Source of the DNA: Gonatopus flavifemur
Lineage: Eukaryota > Arthropoda > Insecta > Hymenoptera > Dryinidae
Assembly: GCA_018340375.1 (NCBI GenBank)
Contig: JAFFJZ010000010.1
Coordinates: 10,354,001-10,418,000 of the forward strand
DNA: 64,000 bases
Direction: 5' to 3'
Shown: positions 61,709 to 64,000 of the stretch, piece after piece
Numbering within the stretch: the stretch's first letter is position 1
Layout: every line of letters starts with the position of its first letter
Made by a program: the position numbers and the translations under genes
Notes under the pieces: generated by a model
The model's database searches: none
What the model was told of the DNA's origin: nothing
The model's input: only the letters and a program-made list of their open reading frames with translations

Positions 61709-62940
61709 ACCCATGTGGAAATAGCCAGAGTTGACGAATTGCACGGTACTGGCCAAGTTTCACTTGCCAGAGTTCGGTAGATATAACTGTGCTCATTCAG
61801 AATCATTATCGTTTTTCAACTGGCGCCAAATGTTGGCCGGATTTCAGACAGTACTGGCTTGCGCAGTCAGACGGTCTTCAGCCAGTATCGAATAATAATC
61901 TTCGGAGAATACCCAGACCATACAGAAACGGAACCGTGTCAGTACCGAATCAGAGTTAGTTGGATGATAAAATGCGAACAAAAGACGACACTGCACCAGT
62001 ATCGATGCAACGTTGTTCTAATACGGAATAGATAGTGGATAGAAATTTCACTAATCTTTCCGATAACACGGGTACTTTGACAAGACAATACTGCACCAGT
62101 ACTGAGCCAGAGTTAGTATTAGCATTCAATATGTTCCATAGACGACAATGTGCCAGTATTGATTAGACTCTGACTGATCAGTAGTCGACTGGCGTGAGAA
62201 TCACGATTTTAGCAACTTGGCTGTTGTAGTGAACCGAAGTATTGCCAGCATTAGGCCAGCGTTGGTATGATCATTCAATATGTTCGAGAGACGACAATGT
62301 GCCAGTCTTGGTAGGACTTTATTCCTCTACGGAATCTATGGTGAGTTGTATGACTTCACCGATCCTATTACACTAAATGGCAATTTGAGTGATTCGTCGT
62401 CAACTCGGAGATCGGCTGATGTGATAGAGACTAGGTTCCTCACTCGCAGGACCTGGGTTCAATCCTCACTCAGTGAACTTTCGAGGAATCATTTCCAAAG
62501 TGCCTTTCTCCGATGACAACAATAGGAACAATGAATTCTTCAGATTTTCAAAGTTCAAATTCAATGTTTTTTTATTTTTTTAATTAGAATATGATCACTC
62601 CTGGTAACTTCGGTTACCGGTACTGTGCCAGTACTAGGTCGGATTTGAATTTCTACATAGGATGTCATCATTTCGACTCCTTGTAGTTTTTCATCCAGCT
62701 CTGGCAAAACAACTGATCCTGTTGCAAGCCAGAGTTCCGCCATAGTTGGCTCGCATTGAAAATCGGTACCAATTCGGTGGTAAATGTTCCTCTGGCCCTT
62801 ATGTGAAATGTCATCATTTCGGCTCCCTTCCAGTACTGTGAATTCAACCGGCCCAATACTGGCAGCTATGGATTTGCCAGTACTGGCAACTCTGACAACA
62901 GTACTCAGCCAGTAGCGGCGCGTGTTTTAGTTTCCACATG
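61709..62940. mobile_element. 1.23 kb TIR element inserted in the retrotransposon, with a tRNA-like segment
   Basis: Ends CCCATGTGGAAATAGCCAG and, reversed, CCCATGTGGAAACTAAAACA. Many TACTGGC / GCCAGTA motifs near both ends (subterminal repeats). 62415-62475 contains a tRNA-like stretch with B box GGGTTCAATCC. The flanks (GTA / TATA) are too short to fix the target duplication. Confidence 0.7.
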
Positions 62941-63285
62941 GGTATATATACATCCCTCGGACTACATCAAATTCCCCCTAGATATCTTACTATCAGACTA
63001 CCAATCCATCTGCGAAGATTCCTGGCTCAATTACGTCTTGTTTCTCAATATTCGTACCGTCTTATCTGTAACAGTGATATCTTCTTGTTGAAAGGAGAAA
63101 ATTTATGTGATACATGCGAAGATCAACCTCCGGAGGACCGCTTTTTGTCTGCCCCCGATTCGAGAACAGAAGATCGCGCCTTTTACAGAGTTATGCATTA
63201 TCAGAAAATGATAGAGATCCATGGGTGGACCTATTGGGAAATCCTTCTATTGCACAACTGCGAGAACTATATACGCTTTTACTAA
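62941..63285 (+). pseudogene. C-terminal part of the same non-LTR retrotransposon
   Basis: Frame reads LPIHLRRFLAQLRLVSQYSY and then CDTCEDQ, the usual C-terminal helix and Cys-type tail of non-LTR polyproteins, followed by a shifted second frame. Direct continuation of 60593-61708. Confidence 0.75.
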
Positions 63286-64000
63286 GTATGTCTTACAATC
63301 GAAAATCATTAACATGTAAATGCAATCGAATTTTTTCCTATTTTCTGTATTTCCAACTTCCTCTCGCGGCACACTCTGAATTTTACATAAATTCTAGTTT
63401 TATATACTTTATACACTTCTTCATATGCTTTAGTTACTGATTAGCGAATGAGGCAGCTAGATAATAGGTTAGAGTTTAAATTCATTTGTTATAATTCAAC
63501 GCTCAAATATAATGTACCGGTGTCTTTATCGAACCTCATTGTATGGACGGTATGTCCTGAAACAATAAAATAAATACACTGGAATTCTTTCAGAAACGAA
63601 ATCAACTCGTCAAATTTGTTTGTTAAACACATGTAAGGTTTGTTCATCAATCGGAAAATGGGATCGACTTTTATGTTTGTGAATTCAAGGAAAACTTCAT
63701 CGGAGAAGGGTTTGTAGAAGAATGTATATCACTTGGATATCATTTTTAATTGTCTCCTGAAGTGGATCAAAATAATTTCTCACGGAAATAATTATACCGC
63801 TTCATACGTTCAGAATATATAGCTGTTTTGACAATAAATGGATTTCGCTACAACAACTTTTTTTTGTAAATTCTGTGATACTTATTGTTGTCACTGCTTG
63901 ATGTTGTTTTGTCAAATCAACAGTGTTTATTGTGAGTTGGAATGGCAACTCATGTTGTCATTTTAACCAGTGATTTTCAGCAATACAATTCTTGTTAAGG
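63286..64000. other. Right edge, nothing recognised
   Basis: AT-rich sequence with AATAAA hexamers near 63565, possibly the 3' tail of the retrotransposon. No gene seen. Confidence 0.35.

Overview
The window looks like AT-rich nuclear DNA from an insect, most likely a hymenopteran (inference from gene structure, short phase-consistent introns, and a mix of mariner, hAT-like, TTAA-flanked and foldback transposons). Genes are spliced, so long exons appear as separate open frames; the exon joins given here were worked out by hand from GT/AG sites and reading phase. No transcript evidence was available.

Gene-rich left third (1-19.1 kb). In order: (1) a seven-exon gene on + (460-5280) whose single reading frame joins an NF-YC-type histone fold to a TATA-binding protein (TBP) core; (2) IFT52, an intraflagellar transport subunit, on + (6056-10459) with mariner and MITE insertions in intron 4; (3) the ordinary NF-YC gene on - (11767-14204), converging on IFT52; (4) an SH2B/Lnk adaptor on + (15684-19097), divergent from NF-YC, with a palindromic foldback array in the shared upstream region. 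The parental-type NF-YC lies only about 8 kb beyond the fusion gene, so the histone-fold half of the fusion may come from a local duplication.

Middle (19.1-29.2 kb). MITEs and simple repeats, then a 3.4 kb stretch with few repeats that leads into the large first coding exon of a DYRK2-type kinase (28033-29181, +). That exon stops before the DFG segment; I found no continuation in the remaining 34.8 kb, so the rest is probably a very long intron or the gene continues beyond the window.

Right half (29.2-64 kb). Almost wholly non-autonomous DNA elements, many nested in each other: a 1.3 kb hAT-like element with a perfect 8-bp target duplication, 2.6 kb and 3.0 kb foldbacks, several TTAA-flanked MITEs sharing a GATACCAGCG end, a family ending in CACGGAGA, mariners with broken transposases, and a decayed non-LTR retrotransposon split by another TIR element. 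Several of these elements contain tRNA-like B-box segments.

The most striking item is the NF-YC/TBP fusion gene: a histone-fold subunit that normally pairs with NF-YB, covalently linked to a TATA-box-binding saddle. It resembles in one chain the known NC2 (histone-fold pair)-TBP association.
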